Below, in pieces: positions 1 to 8,516 of a stretch of 64,000 bases of DNA. The DNA lies in assembly GCA_036702975.1 (NCBI GenBank), contig DATNPX010000050.1:1-64000 (forward strand), read 5' to 3'. The DNA is from DATNPX01 sp036702975. Its GTDB lineage: Bacteria > Cyanobacteriota > Vampirovibrionia > Obscuribacterales > Obscuribacteraceae. The notes under the pieces were generated by a model that worked only from the letters and a program-made list of their open reading frames with translations, was not told where the DNA came from and made no database searches. A program made the position numbers and the translations under genes. Numbering within the stretch: the first letter of the stretch is position 1; the number at the start of each line of letters is the position of its first letter.

Positions 1-202
1 ATGCATACTGCTGAGCCGCCTGTATTCAGGATACTAAGACCTGATAAAAATGGACTGGGATTGCCCCTGATTCTTGCCAATTTCGTTTGTTGCTACGCAT
101 CAGGAACTAATGCTTAAGCAAATTAGCTTTGCCAAACTACCGTGCTAGTCTGGGCGGATTAGTTGGCAGCAAGTCTTGCTCGGACGTCAGGAGGATTTTG
201 GC

Positions 203-1147
203 GTGAATAAAGTAACAGTCGTAGGAGCCGGTTTCGTCGGCGCAACACTCGCTCAGTACGTAGCAGACAAAGACCTGGCAGATGTAGTCGTCGTCGACGT
301 AATCGAAGGCGTTCCGCAAGGCAAATCACTTGATCTCATGGAAGCAGCACCGGTCAATGGACACGATAGAAAGCTCGCTGGCGCCAATGACTACGCCGCA
401 ACAAAGAATTCAGACATCGTCGTTATCACTGCTGGATTTGCCAGAAAGCCTGGTATGACCAGAGATGATTTGTTGAAGATGAATGCCGAAGTTGTACAAA
501 AGGTTTCTACCGAAGCGATAAAACACTCTCCCGATGCCATTTTCATCACCGTTACCAACCCTCTTGATGTGATGACTTACCTCACCTGGAAGACGACAAA
601 GCTGCCACACACCAGAGTAATCGGTATGGCAGGCGTTCTGGACAGCGCTCGCTTCCAAGCTTTCATCGGCATGGAAACTGGCTTTTCGGTCAAAGACACC
701 AAAGCCATGGTTCTTGGCGGTCACGGCGACCTGATGGTTCCACTCCCGCGCTTCTCGAGCGTAAACGGTGTACCGATAACCGAATTGATGACAGCCGAAC
801 GCATCGAAGCACTCTGCAAGAGAACCCGCAATGGCGGCGCTGAGATTGTCGAGCTCCTCAAAGCTGGCAGCGCCTATTACGCACCGGGCGCCTCTGTGGC
901 ATTGATGGTGGAAGCGATCCTCAAGGATGAAAACCGTTTGCTTCCATGCGCTGTGTACGCCGACGGCGAGTACGGTTTGAAGGATGTCTATGTCGGTTTG
1001 CCGGCTGTCCTAGGACGCGAAGGCTTGAAGAAGATCGTCGAACTGAAGCTGCAAGCAGACGAACAGAAAGCCCTCGAAACCTCAGCTGCTTCAATTCGTG
1101 AGAACATCGATGCAATGAATAGACTCTTGGCTCCAGCCAAAGCCTAA
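203..1147 (+). CDS. mdh: Malate dehydrogenase (LDH-like, NAD-dependent)
   Basis: Oxidises malate to oxaloacetate with NAD in the cytosolic TCA cycle. The 314-aa protein opens with the Rossmann motif GAGFVGA (residues 8-14), followed by an acidic residue after strand 2 (VVVVD) that favours NAD. The substrate loop ARKPGMTRDD carries the arginine (about residue 81) typical of malate rather than lactate dehydrogenases of this fold, and the catalytic histidine is in GGHGD (H174). I chose GTG 203 because AGGAGG lies at 189-194, 8 nt upstream. An in-frame TTG at 176 would put that ribosome site inside the gene. It is monocistronic, with a strong terminator at 1181-1212. A citrate synthase lies at the far end of the window. 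Confidence 0.95.
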   Translation: MNKVTVVGAGFVGATLAQYVADKDLADVVVVDVIEGVPQGKSLDLMEAAPVNGHDRKLAGANDYAATKNSDIVVITAGFARKPGMTRDDLLKMNAEVVQKVSTEAIKHSPDAIFITVTNPLDVMTYLTWKTTKLPHTRVIGMAGVLDSARFQAFIGMETGFSVKDTKAMVLGGHGDLMVPLPRFSSVNGVPITELMTAERIEALCKRTRNGGAEIVELLKAGSAYYAPGASVALMVEAILKDENRLLPCAVYADGEYGLKDVYVGLPAVLGREGLKKIVELKLQADEQKALETSAASIRENIDAMNRLLAPAKA

Positions 1148-1180
1148 GCACTCATCTCAAGATTGAGCTGAAGATTCAAG

Positions 1181-1212
1181 ACGGGACAGTTTGAAACTGT
1201 CCCGTTTTTGTT
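1181..1212 (+). terminator. Rho-independent terminator of mdh
   Basis: A perfect 11-bp stem (arms 1181-1191 and 1195-1205, 3-nt loop) is followed at once by a T-rich run. It lies 33 nt after the mdh stop. Confidence 0.9.
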
Positions 1213-1220
1213 TGTATAAT
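1191..1220 (+). promoter_or_regulatory. Sigma-70-type promoter overlapping the mdh terminator
   Basis: TTGAAA (1191-1196) and a perfect TATAAT (1215-1220) are separated by 18 nt. The -35 box sits inside the mdh terminator hairpin. Transcription would start near 1227 and give a leader of about 97 nt for the gene at 1324. Confidence 0.55.
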
Positions 1221-1229
1221 AATGGGCTA

Positions 1230-1310
1230 CTGGTGTATCCAGGGCTGGTCGAAGCAGCGGATCTGCTTGAGCTCGGTGACACCATTACTGGGAGATTAAT
1301 TAAATCTCCC
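1230..1310 (+). promoter_or_regulatory. Structured 5' leader with three hairpins
   Basis: Three inverted repeats follow one another between the putative promoter and the ribosome site of the next gene: 4-bp arms 1230-1233/1239-1242, 6-bp arms 1252-1257/1263-1268 and a perfect 8-bp stem 1290-1297/1303-1310 with a 5-nt loop. The last stem ends 3 nt before AGGAGG (1314-1319), so folding could affect ribosome access. No known riboswitch class is recognised. Confidence 0.4.
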
Positions 1311-1323
1311 GTCAGGAGGAAAA

Positions 1324-2313
1324 GTGCAAGAAGCGAAAGAAAGACCAGTGGCGAATAAGAGAAAAATATTTGCACCACTCATGGTGGCGTCACTGTTGTC
1401 ACTGTCGATACAGATGCCGATGTTTGCACTCGAACCCTCTACCGCAGTTTCGGCCACGAGCAACAGCGAAATAAACTTCGACGGCACAGAGAAGGGACAC
1501 GAAGCAGAGCGCAAGCAGATTGAGTCTCTGCTCACTGATATCGAGTCTGCCTGGAACGCGCACGACATCACAAAAGTGATGTCCTACTACTCAGAAGACT
1601 ATATCAACAACGATGGTTTGGACAAAAACGCCGTTAAAGAGATTACACAAGACTTCTGGAAAACCAACCCAGACGCTAAGTCCTCTTCAGTCACAACTCA
1701 AATTCGCATCGAAGGCAACTTCGCAACCGTCGAGTCAAAAGACACCGCATATGGCACCATCAAAATGAGCCCCATGCGAGATTCGAATCTGCAGGGTGAG
1801 CTGAATACCGTTTCCGGTGGCCAGCTTTATTTGAAGCGCGCCGGCGACACTTGGAAGATTACAGGCGACCGGATCGATTACGAGCTGGTAAAGGTCACAT
1901 ACGGTATAGCCAAAAACCTCAAAATATCTTTCACAGCGCCCGAACAAGTTAAGTCAGGCAAGCCGTTCTCGGCAAAAATCGACGTCGACCTCCCCAATAA
2001 CTATCTTGCCGTCGGCTCAATCACCAATCAAGCACTAGAATATCCACAACGCACGCCAAAAGATCTCTGGCGAGCCATGGACACGCCTTCGCTCGAGCGC
2101 ATCATCAACGCCAACACCAACAACAAGAACGAGCTTTTGATGGCGACCGTAATTATCACGGACATCAACAAGCGAAATCTGGCCGGCATCGAACTTTTGA
2201 CCAGACGCTTGAACGTCGTGCCCGAAGCTACTGATACTCTCGGCAAAACGCAAACAGCGTCGTCACTAGATCAATCGCTTGCTAAAGCTGCCAAACAAAT
2301 CAAAAAAGACTGA
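1324..2313 (+). CDS. Secreted NTF2/SnoaL-like domain protein, function unknown
   Basis: This 329-aa protein begins with a signal-peptide-like segment (basic NKRKIF, then hydrophobic to about residue 36), so it is probably exported. Residues 60-185 resemble an NTF2/SnoaL-like (DUF4440-type) cone domain: a helix with SAWNAHDITKVMSYYSED, then beta strands such as WKITGDRIDYE. The C-terminal half contains a beta-rich, Ig-like segment (ISFTAPEQVKSGKPFSAKI). GTG 1324 follows AGGAGG (1314-1319) with a short 4-nt gap, and GTG 1348 is an alternative. It ends 3 nt before lspA and may be cotranscribed with it. No substrate can be assigned. Confidence 0.75.
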   Translation: MQEAKERPVANKRKIFAPLMVASLLSLSIQMPMFALEPSTAVSATSNSEINFDGTEKGHEAERKQIESLLTDIESAWNAHDITKVMSYYSEDYINNDGLDKNAVKEITQDFWKTNPDAKSSSVTTQIRIEGNFATVESKDTAYGTIKMSPMRDSNLQGELNTVSGGQLYLKRAGDTWKITGDRIDYELVKVTYGIAKNLKISFTAPEQVKSGKPFSAKIDVDLPNNYLAVGSITNQALEYPQRTPKDLWRAMDTPSLERIINANTNNKNELLMATVIITDINKRNLAGIELLTRRLNVVPEATDTLGKTQTASSLDQSLAKAAKQIKKD

Positions 2314-2316
2314 CCC

Positions 2317-2877
2317 TTGCTAGACAAAAAAGTACCTACATTCGGTTGGATCAAATTCGTGGTCGGAGCCGTCTGTTTCGCTGCCGACATGGCAACTAAA
2401 GAGTGGGCCCGCAATTGCTTGACCGGCGACTCCGAGATTGCTCTCGTTCCCGGGCTTTTGAATTTCAATTTAGTCACTAACACTGGTGCAGCCTTCAATC
2501 TGGGCAGCGGGCACGCGCTCACTATGACGATCATTGCAAGCACGGTCACATTGTTGCTTATTACTTGGGTCTTGCGCGAAGAGAAAAGAGCAACAACGAG
2601 TCGGCTTTTTATCAATATTGGCGCGGGCTTCTTGATCGGTGGAGCCATCGGCAACTTGGCCGACCGCTTCCTGCGAGGGCGTGTCACTGACTTCATAGAA
2701 CTTGCCTTCGTTCGCTTTCCAGTATTCAATTGTGCTGACGTTTTCATAGATATCGGAGTCGGACTCTTGATTATCGCGGCTTGGCGTAACATGCAAACCA
2801 CGAAGACGGAAGTCACCCAAGTCGCAGTTCAACCAGCAGCACAAGCCACAAACGAAACCGACAAAAGCCGGTCTTGA
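2317..2877 (+). CDS. lspA: Lipoprotein signal peptidase (signal peptidase II)
   Basis: This inner-membrane aspartyl protease cleaves the signal peptide from prolipoproteins after lipidation of the +1 cysteine. The 186-aa sequence shows four hydrophobic segments and the family blocks NTGAAFNLGSG, GNLADRFLRGRVTDF and FNCADVFIDIG. The catalytic aspartates are D116 (NLADR) and D141 (FNCAD). The start is TTG 2317, three bases after the preceding stop, with no clear ribosome site, so translational coupling is likely. The stop overlaps the next gene's TTG by 4 nt. Substrates in this window include the TPR protein at 17.7 kb and the cytochrome c at 8.1 kb, both with lipobox cysteines. Confidence 0.93.
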   Translation: MLDKKVPTFGWIKFVVGAVCFAADMATKEWARNCLTGDSEIALVPGLLNFNLVTNTGAAFNLGSGHALTMTIIASTVTLLLITWVLREEKRATTSRLFINIGAGFLIGGAIGNLADRFLRGRVTDFIELAFVRFPVFNCADVFIDIGVGLLIIAAWRNMQTTKTEVTQVAVQPAAQATNETDKSRS

Positions 2878-3887
2878 ACAGCAAACGAACAGGCGCATTG
2901 ACAATGAGTTTCCCGCTAGACAGCGACGAAGATGTCGACGATAAAATCGAGCTGATAGTAAAAGATGCATCACAAGAAAAGCCGCCGAGGCTAGACAGTT
3001 ATCTCGCGGCCAACTTGCCCGAACTGAGTCGTAGCCGTATTCAGAAACTAATCGAAGAAGAAAGCATACTCGTCGATGGCAAGTCCGTCAAAATGAGCTA
3101 CAGGCTTCACGACGGCGAGCAAATACAGATTACAGTGCCGCCACCGCAGATGCTCGACATTGCTGCAGAAAACATTCCCCTGAAAATTGTCTTCGAAGAC
3201 GATTGCATGGCCATTATAAACAAACCAACGGGCATGGTTACTCACCCTGGAGCAGGTGTGCAAACCGGCACTCTCGTGAACGCCCTTCTCTATCATATGC
3301 AGGGCACCTTATCTGGTATCGGAGGCGCCATCAGGCCAGGCATTGTGCACCGCCTAGACAGAGAGACTTCCGGACTATTAGTAATCGCCAAAGACGACCA
3401 AGCGCACCGAAATCTTTCCGAGCAGATCAAAAACAAGAGCGCGAAACGCGTCTATTTAGCCCTTTTAGCAGGCAATCTCGCGCACGAGCGCGGCTGTATA
3501 GACAAGCCGATCGGGCGCCATCCAACTCAGCGTAAGCAGATGGCGATTGTAGAAAATGGTCGACACGCAGTATCGTACTATCAGGTGCTCGAGAGATTTC
3601 AAAGATTTACACTGGTGGAGGTGCGGCTCGAAACTGGGCGCACGCACCAGATTCGGGTACATATGGCATCGCTCGGGCATCCTGTGGTTGGAGACCTCGT
3701 ATACAACAAAGGCGCGACTGGTTCTAAATCGGCTCGCGCAAAAATGGGTCTTGAAGGACAAGCCCTGCATTCAGCTCAACTGACTCTCATCCATCCAAGA
3801 AACAATTGCCTGTTAGAATTTAAGGCCGAATTGCCCGACGATTTTGCCAAGGCGCTGGAGCGCTTACGCCACGGGCAATCAGAATAG
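2874..3887 (+). CDS. RluA-family 23S rRNA pseudouridine synthase (RluD-like)
   Basis: Isomerises uridines to pseudouridine in ribosomal RNA. An N-terminal S4 RNA-binding domain (about residues 38-90, LDSYLAANLPELSRSRIQKL) precedes the catalytic domain. HRLDRETSGLLV holds the catalytic aspartate (D162 counting from TTG 2874), and the family motif GRTHQIRVHM follows. The TTG start overlaps the lspA stop as TTGA. ATG 2904 is an in-frame alternative that keeps the S4 domain. Coupling of lspA with an RluA-type gene is a common bacterial arrangement. Whether it acts at the RluD positions of helix 69 cannot be told from sequence alone. Confidence 0.9.
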   Translation: MNSKRTGALTMSFPLDSDEDVDDKIELIVKDASQEKPPRLDSYLAANLPELSRSRIQKLIEEESILVDGKSVKMSYRLHDGEQIQITVPPPQMLDIAAENIPLKIVFEDDCMAIINKPTGMVTHPGAGVQTGTLVNALLYHMQGTLSGIGGAIRPGIVHRLDRETSGLLVIAKDDQAHRNLSEQIKNKSAKRVYLALLAGNLAHERGCIDKPIGRHPTQRKQMAIVENGRHAVSYYQVLERFQRFTLVEVRLETGRTHQIRVHMASLGHPVVGDLVYNKGATGSKSARAKMGLEGQALHSAQLTLIHPRNNCLLEFKAELPDDFAKALERLRHGQSE

Positions 3888-3915
3888 TTCGAAGGTCTGC
3901 AAGAGGTCGCATCTG

Positions 3916-4266
3916 ATGCTGCTCGGTTATCTATCGCTAATCATCGGAATATTGATGACTCTTGCCAGCATCCTGATTGCAACTTCGGCAACACAATTGT
4001 CAGTTACGGCCTTCAGTGCCGTAATCAGCCTTCCGGCAGCAGCAGCCGTTGCTACAAGCTGGATAGCAGGTGGACTATGTTTGCTCGCCTACAGGCAGCT
4101 TTCAATGCCAAAACTGCAAAGTGAAAAGATATTGCAAACCTGGGACAAGCAAGACACCAAGCTAGCCGCCGAGATCCAATCAGACAAAGAGAAACAGCTT
4201 CTCGCCAAGATTCAAACACTGGAGACGGCTTTAGACAAAATGCTCAAGAAGAAAAAAGAAGACTGA
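3916..4266 (+). CDS. Small two-TM membrane protein with coiled-coil tail
   Basis: A 116-aa protein of unknown function. Two hydrophobic helices fill residues 1-60 (LLGYLSLIIGILMTLASILI and a second ending CLLAYRQL). A charged helix rich in Lys, Glu and Gln follows, ending in KKKKED, and probably forms a coiled coil in the cytoplasm. ATG 3916 is preceded by AAGAGG (3901-3906). An upstream in-frame start at 3844 would overlap the preceding gene and lacks a ribosome site. It sits 28 nt after the pseudouridine synthase, probably in the same transcript, and converges on the BFN gene with 2 nt between stops. Confidence 0.65.
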   Translation: MLLGYLSLIIGILMTLASILIATSATQLSVTAFSAVISLPAAAAVATSWIAGGLCLLAYRQLSMPKLQSEKILQTWDKQDTKLAAEIQSDKEKQLLAKIQTLETALDKMLKKKKED

Positions 4267-4268
4267 AA

Positions 4269-4787
4269 CTAACCGTCTGATATATCTTTTCCGCCTTTCT
4301 TGAAGTCTGAGGCTTTGAGATTATCGATAAACTTCTTGAATTCTTGAGCCTCTTCTTCGTCTTTTTCGTAATCAGCAGGAATCGTGCCGTCAGCTACGAC
4401 CTGTGCTGAGACGAATATCGGGCACTTTGCTCTTAACGCCAAAGCGATGGCGTCTGACGGTCTAGCATCGATATGGCGCGTGGTATCAAGCTTGTGCTCA
4501 GGATCGTTAATCAACAAGATAATCGTCGCATAGTAAGTATTCGACTGCAGTTCGTTAATCTCCACCTGCTTAATCTTGTAGCCGAGCATTTGAATTGTAT
4601 TGAGGAGAAGATCGTGCGTTAAAGGACGCTCCGGCTTCTGGTTCTCAAGCGCCCTATTGATTGCATTGGCTTCGGGCATACCGATCCAGATAGGCAGAGC
4701 GCGGCGCTTGGTGCTGTCGTTAAGTAAAACGATAGGGTGCCCATTTCGGGCGTCCAAGGCGATAGCAGCTACAAACATTTCTATCAT
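4269..4787 (-). CDS. Bifunctional nuclease (BFN/DUF151) family protein
   Basis: A 172-aa member of the BFN (DUF151) family, named after a plant nuclease with DNase and RNase activity; bacterial roles are poorly defined. Family features seen: the start VAAIALDARNGHPIVLLND, the block LPIWIGMPEANAI, THDLL, and the C-terminal ARPSDAIALALRAKCPIFV. The tail (EKDEEEAQEFKKF) is highly charged, as usual for the family. ATG 4787 has GGGAG about 10 nt upstream. It is monocistronic and convergent with the gene ending at 4266. This family is common in Cyanobacteria and Actinobacteria. Confidence 0.88.
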   Translation of the reverse strand: MIEMFVAAIALDARNGHPIVLLNDSTKRRALPIWIGMPEANAINRALENQKPERPLTHDLLLNTIQMLGYKIKQVEINELQSNTYYATIILLINDPEHKLDTTRHIDARPSDAIALALRAKCPIFVSAQVVADGTIPADYEKDEEEAQEFKKFIDNLKASDFKKGGKDISDG

Positions 4788-5146
4788 CGCGTGTGGCTCC
4801 CACCTCAGCCCAGTTGTTCGGTTGTAATAAACACTTGTGAACGGGCTTGAGCAGTCGTTTTTTGCCTAAAGCTGAGCCATCACTCATCTTAACTTATGCC
4901 CAAGATTACTGGATTTATTTGCAGACAAAATAAATTTTACGCATTCTGCCTGCTTGAACTGAAATCCAGCTCGGGGTTTTGGAACATGCCACCGTCTTGG
5001 AGATATGGAATTCGACGGCGTAAAAGCGCGAATGTTCCATGGTTGACACGAGAAGGCCGCGCATGCAATAAACTATCCTTACTTATTTAGTAAGCTCCCC
5101 TCACCGATGTTCAATTGCAAGTAAAATTGAACTGAAACAGAGATAA
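4788..5146. other. Intergenic region between BFN and tRNA-Leu
   Basis: No convincing gene. The left part must hold the minus-strand promoter of the BFN gene. On the plus strand TTGACA (5043-5048) is followed 17 nt later by a weak CAATAA -10 candidate, a possible promoter for the tRNA. A perfect 8-bp inverted repeat (5109-5116 / 5125-5132) lies just before the tRNA and could be a processing or regulatory hairpin. A 64-codon ORF at 4896 lacks a ribosome site and looks fortuitous. Confidence 0.5.
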
Positions 5147-5226
<80 letters not shown>

Positions 5227-5367
5227 GATTTTTTTTAAAAGCAGTCATTTTAGGCGCCTCAGTGCTCTGCGACTCTACGACTAACTTGCGGGCTTAGTCA
5301 TTTGACGGGAATTGTCACGAAACTTGGCATGAGCGAATGGTAAAACCCAGGCCAAGGAGGATTAATC

Positions 5368-5634
5368 ATGAGCATTACTGTGCGAGCACAATGGCCTCAT
5401 TCTCTTGAGGATGTAGAGAGATCGCTCGATGGCATCTGGGGGCTTGTTGGAGCGACAGGAGTGAACGGCAACCTTTACCGGCTTGAGCGCAGCCTCAAGG
5501 AACCCGTCGTTTTTACTGTCACCGAATATAATGGCGCTGACGAAGGCGATATCAAAGAGAAGAAAACATACTCAGCGGACCAGCGAAATCAGGCCGTAGC
5601 TCAATTCGCAAAAGCCATAGGATTTGACCTCTAG
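5368..5634 (+). CDS. Conserved-looking 88-aa protein, function unknown
   Basis: A small soluble protein with no membrane segment or signal peptide that I do not recognise. It starts at ATG 5368 behind a very strong ribosome site, AAGGAGG (5354-5360, 7-nt spacing), which argues it is real and well translated. The N-terminal half is rich in W, L, V and G (WPHSLEDVERSLDGIWGLVG) and the C-terminal half is charged and probably helical (SADQRNQAVAQFAKAIGF). It lies immediately upstream of the HerA-like ATPase gene, 22 nt before my chosen start of that gene, so the two are probably cotranscribed and may act together. That is only positional inference. Confidence 0.75.
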   Translation: MSITVRAQWPHSLEDVERSLDGIWGLVGATGVNGNLYRLERSLKEPVVFTVTEYNGADEGDIKEKKTYSADQRNQAVAQFAKAIGFDL

Positions 5635-5656
5635 TCTCACGTCAAGGCGAGGCATA

Positions 5657-7330
5657 GTGCTCAAGAAATCAAAGGCTAACTTTCTCGGCATCGTTACTCA
5701 AGGCTCGTTGTCTGCGGGACTTGAGATGCGGCTCGATGTCAGTCAGTCGGTGGAAGATTTGCGAGTCGGCCGCTTCGTAGTGGTCGAAGGTAAGAATCAT
5801 CGCTTCTTTTCCATGCTCACAGACGTCACCTTGTCTGCGTCAAACGCGGCAATTCTTACCAATCCGCCGTTAGCCGACGACTTTTTGCTCTCGGTGCTGG
5901 CCGGCACATCCACCTTTGGCACAGTAAAAGTGCAACCAATGCTGATGCTGGAAAAACAAGACGGCGAAGCACATGAGTTACGCCCGGTAAAAACAATTCC
6001 TAGCCACTTCTCGCCAGTGTTCGAAGCGAGCCAAGAAGACTTCGGTCTTGTGTTCGGACAGGAGAATGAGGCAGATCCTCAGGACCTTCACTTCAATATC
6101 GGCACCCCATTGAACATGGATACTCCAGTTTGTATTGACCTGGGCAGATTTATCGAAAGGTCAAACGGGATCTTCGGCAAATCAGGAACAGGAAAGTCTT
6201 TTCTCACACGCATATTTTTGTGCGGTCTAATAAATAGAGATGCAGCATCAGTGCTCGTTTTCGACATGCACAACGAATACGGCTGGCAGGCAGTTTCAGA
6301 AAGTAAATCCATGCCGAGAGTGAAAGGACTCAAGCAACTTTTCGGTTCTCAAGTCTCAGTTTTCAGCCTGGACGGTGAATCGTCGCGAGCACGCGGAATA
6401 CCTGATGCGCACGAACTCTACATCGGCTACAACCAGATCGAAATCGAAGATTTGGAACTACTGAAAAACGAACTCGCCCTCTCTGAAGCGACTCTGGAAA
6501 ACGCTTACATCGTCAAAGAGAAATTCGGCAACGACTGGATAGCCACCCTTCTCGATATGTCAGGCGAAGAGATTGAAGAGTTTTGCAACAACTATAAGGG
6601 TCATCCGACTGCAATCAAAACTTTGCAACGCCGCCTCAACACAGTGGTGCAGAAAACCGGCTATCTGAAGCCGCGAGTCAATCACAACTACATCGAAGAG
6701 ATTCTCAGATACATTCAGGCTGGGCGTCACATAGTTTTGGAATTCGGGCGCCAGAACAACCTTCTCTCTTACATGCTAGCAACCAACATAATTACTCGCC
6801 GCATCCACGCCGAATACGTAAAACGTTCAGAGCTGCACATAGCAAATCCTGAAAAAATCGCAGCACCACGTAAACTGATGATCGTAATCGAAGAGGCACA
6901 TAAATTTCTGGCACCACAGGTGGCTCGGCAAACCATATTCGGTATCATCGCGCGCGAGATGCGCAAATACTTCGTGACACTTTTAATAGTCGACCAGCGT
7001 CCAAGCGGCATCGATCCGGAGATTCTCAGCCAGATAGGCACTCGCGTGACGGCATTGCTTAACGATGAGAAAGATATCGATGCAGTATTCACAGGTGTGT
7101 CCGGGAGCCAAACTCTGCGCACCGTTCTGGCTCAGCTCGATCCAAAGCAGCAAGCGCTCGTGCTGGGTTATGCCGTGCCGATGCCAGTAGTAGTAAAAAC
7201 CCGAGCGTTTGATGCGGATTTTTACAGGGCAGTTGCGCCGCCTTCAGGTGCTAGTCTTGAGGTAGAGCCAGAAGAGAGAAGAGCACGGGCACTGATGGCA
7301 AGTGAAGAGGTTTTTGGCACCGGCGGTTAG
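5657..7330 (+). CDS. HerA-like hexameric ATPase (FtsK/HerA superfamily)
   Basis: A 557-aa ATPase of the HerA/VirB4-like branch, usually a DNA-pumping hexamer working in DNA end processing with a NurA nuclease. An N-terminal HAS-barrel-like beta domain (residues 5-90) precedes the ATPase core. Walker A is GKSGTGKSF (about 174-182), Walker B is LMIVIEEAH (about 407-415), and VDQRPSGIDPEI follows as in HerA proteins. A helical insert of about 120 residues lies between the Walker motifs. Start: GTG 5657 behind AAGGCGAGG. An in-frame TTG at 5624 would overlap the previous gene by 11 nt. No NurA gene is in the window, so the partner is unknown. Confidence 0.82.
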   Translation: MLKKSKANFLGIVTQGSLSAGLEMRLDVSQSVEDLRVGRFVVVEGKNHRFFSMLTDVTLSASNAAILTNPPLADDFLLSVLAGTSTFGTVKVQPMLMLEKQDGEAHELRPVKTIPSHFSPVFEASQEDFGLVFGQENEADPQDLHFNIGTPLNMDTPVCIDLGRFIERSNGIFGKSGTGKSFLTRIFLCGLINRDAASVLVFDMHNEYGWQAVSESKSMPRVKGLKQLFGSQVSVFSLDGESSRARGIPDAHELYIGYNQIEIEDLELLKNELALSEATLENAYIVKEKFGNDWIATLLDMSGEEIEEFCNNYKGHPTAIKTLQRRLNTVVQKTGYLKPRVNHNYIEEILRYIQAGRHIVLEFGRQNNLLSYMLATNIITRRIHAEYVKRSELHIANPEKIAAPRKLMIVIEEAHKFLAPQVARQTIFGIIAREMRKYFVTLLIVDQRPSGIDPEILSQIGTRVTALLNDEKDIDAVFTGVSGSQTLRTVLAQLDPKQQALVLGYAVPMPVVVKTRAFDADFYRAVAPPSGASLEVEPEERRARALMASEEVFGTGG

Positions 7331-7413
7331 TGAGATTCCCTTGCAAACCAGCATCCGCTTAAGTTACCCTTAATACTGCCGTTGCTATTTCTGCAGACAG
7401 ATGGAGCCAGAAG

Positions 7414-7995
7414 GTGGCAACCTTACCAAACGCCGACAGCCCCCCTGAGGGCGAAGCGCAAGAAACCTACATCGAGAATCGCGATCCGACAGAGATGGCG
7501 ATGTGTTTTATACTTGCCGCCGCTTATTTAGGTCTTGCTAAATACTGCTGGGGTCCGCTCTGGGCCTCACACAATATAAAGCTTCTTTTTAACGTCGAAG
7601 GTTTTTTCATCACCATCGCTGTCATTTCAATACTGGTAGGTTTGCGACCGTATATCAGTCCCTCAAGCCTGCAAATTAGTCACTTCGGTATCAAATATCG
7701 TGGCCCTTATTGGCCGCAAAGGCGCTCGGTGAAATGGGAGCAAGTCGCTCGCGTGTATATAAGTTCCGAGCTGATCTTCATTCTCTACAAACCAAACATA
7801 GAGAAAAAGAGGCTTTGGCCAATGCTCATCGCATCGGTATATCTTTCAGAGAGGGAGAGCATAGCTGCCACGATGGAAAAATACTGCACCAAACCAGTGG
7901 AGATTGTCACCAACCCCGCACTTTATTCGCGAATCATCATGGGTTTTCTTTTTCTGGCGGCAGTTATCTGGATCTTGGAAATGCTGATGAACTAA
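7414..7995 (+). CDS. Membrane protein with three predicted TM segments, unknown
   Basis: A 193-aa protein I do not recognise. After an acidic, proline-rich cytosolic start come two hydrophobic helices (about 28-50, MAMCFILAAAYLGLAKY, and 62-82, FFITIAVISILVGL). A beta-rich region of about 80 residues resembles a bacterial PH-like domain (LQISHFGIKYRGPYW, WEQVARVYISSELIFILY). A C-terminal helix closes the protein (IIMGFLFLAAVIWILEML). Start GTG 7414 has GGAG at 7402-7405. It stands alone downstream of the HerA-like gene. The TM-TM-PH-like layout recalls small membrane PH-domain proteins, but this is a weak structural guess. Confidence 0.7.
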   Translation: MATLPNADSPPEGEAQETYIENRDPTEMAMCFILAAAYLGLAKYCWGPLWASHNIKLLFNVEGFFITIAVISILVGLRPYISPSSLQISHFGIKYRGPYWPQRRSVKWEQVARVYISSELIFILYKPNIEKKRLWPMLIASVYLSERESIAATMEKYCTKPVEIVTNPALYSRIIMGFLFLAAVIWILEMLMN

Positions 7996-8099
7996 ATCAG
8001 GCGATCAGCTCAGTCAAGTGAATCAAGTTTATCGCGCGAGCCTAGAGGACCTTAGTTTGCACGAATGGGTAAATTTGGTTTTCTCTTTAGCTTTGTCGG

Positions 8100-8516
8100 T
8101 TAGTTTTGATTTAGCTTGCGCAAATACAAAACGAGGTTAGCCATTTCCTGGTCGTTGAGAACGTCTTTTGGAACTGGTGGCATTATGCCTTTTCCCGCAC
8201 GAATAAAGGCAATTAGCTTCGAGTCGTCAGGAAAATGTTCGTCGATTTTATCGAGTGCAGGACCGAGATTTTTTTTCCCAGTGGGATGACACTCGTTACA
8301 CGTGCGAAAAAATATCTGCTCGCCGTTGAGGTCATTGCTCATAGCGGCTTGCTTCCTTTGCTCCGCCAGCTTAGACTCATCTATGCGTTTGACCTCCTCA
8401 GACATTGCACAGGAGGCAAGCAGACAGCAGAGAGATATAGCTCCTAAGCTCTGAAAAAAACGCAAAGACACGATGCGAAAAAATTCCCAAAAGACGCGCC
8501 TGCAAGACTTTACCAC
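8100..8516 (-). CDS. Lipoprotein c-type cytochrome, single haem
   Basis: A 138-aa class I cytochrome c carrying one covalent haem and transferring electrons outside the cytoplasmic membrane. The haem site is CNECH, the axial methionine is probably in GIMPPVPKDVL, and the C-terminal helix ends NLVLYLRKLNQ. The N-terminus is a lipoprotein signal with lipobox LLASC, so it should be lipid-anchored after processing by the Lsp encoded at 2.3 kb. The start is uncertain: GTG 8516 has no clear ribosome site, whereas GTG 8471 has GGGAA about 11 nt upstream and still keeps the signal peptide. No oxidase or reductase partner is adjacent. Confidence 0.85.
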   Translation of the reverse strand: MVKSCRRVFWEFFRIVSLRFFQSLGAISLCCLLASCAMSEEVKRIDESKLAEQRKQAAMSNDLNGEQIFFRTCNECHPTGKKNLGPALDKIDEHFPDDSKLIAFIRAGKGIMPPVPKDVLNDQEMANLVLYLRKLNQN

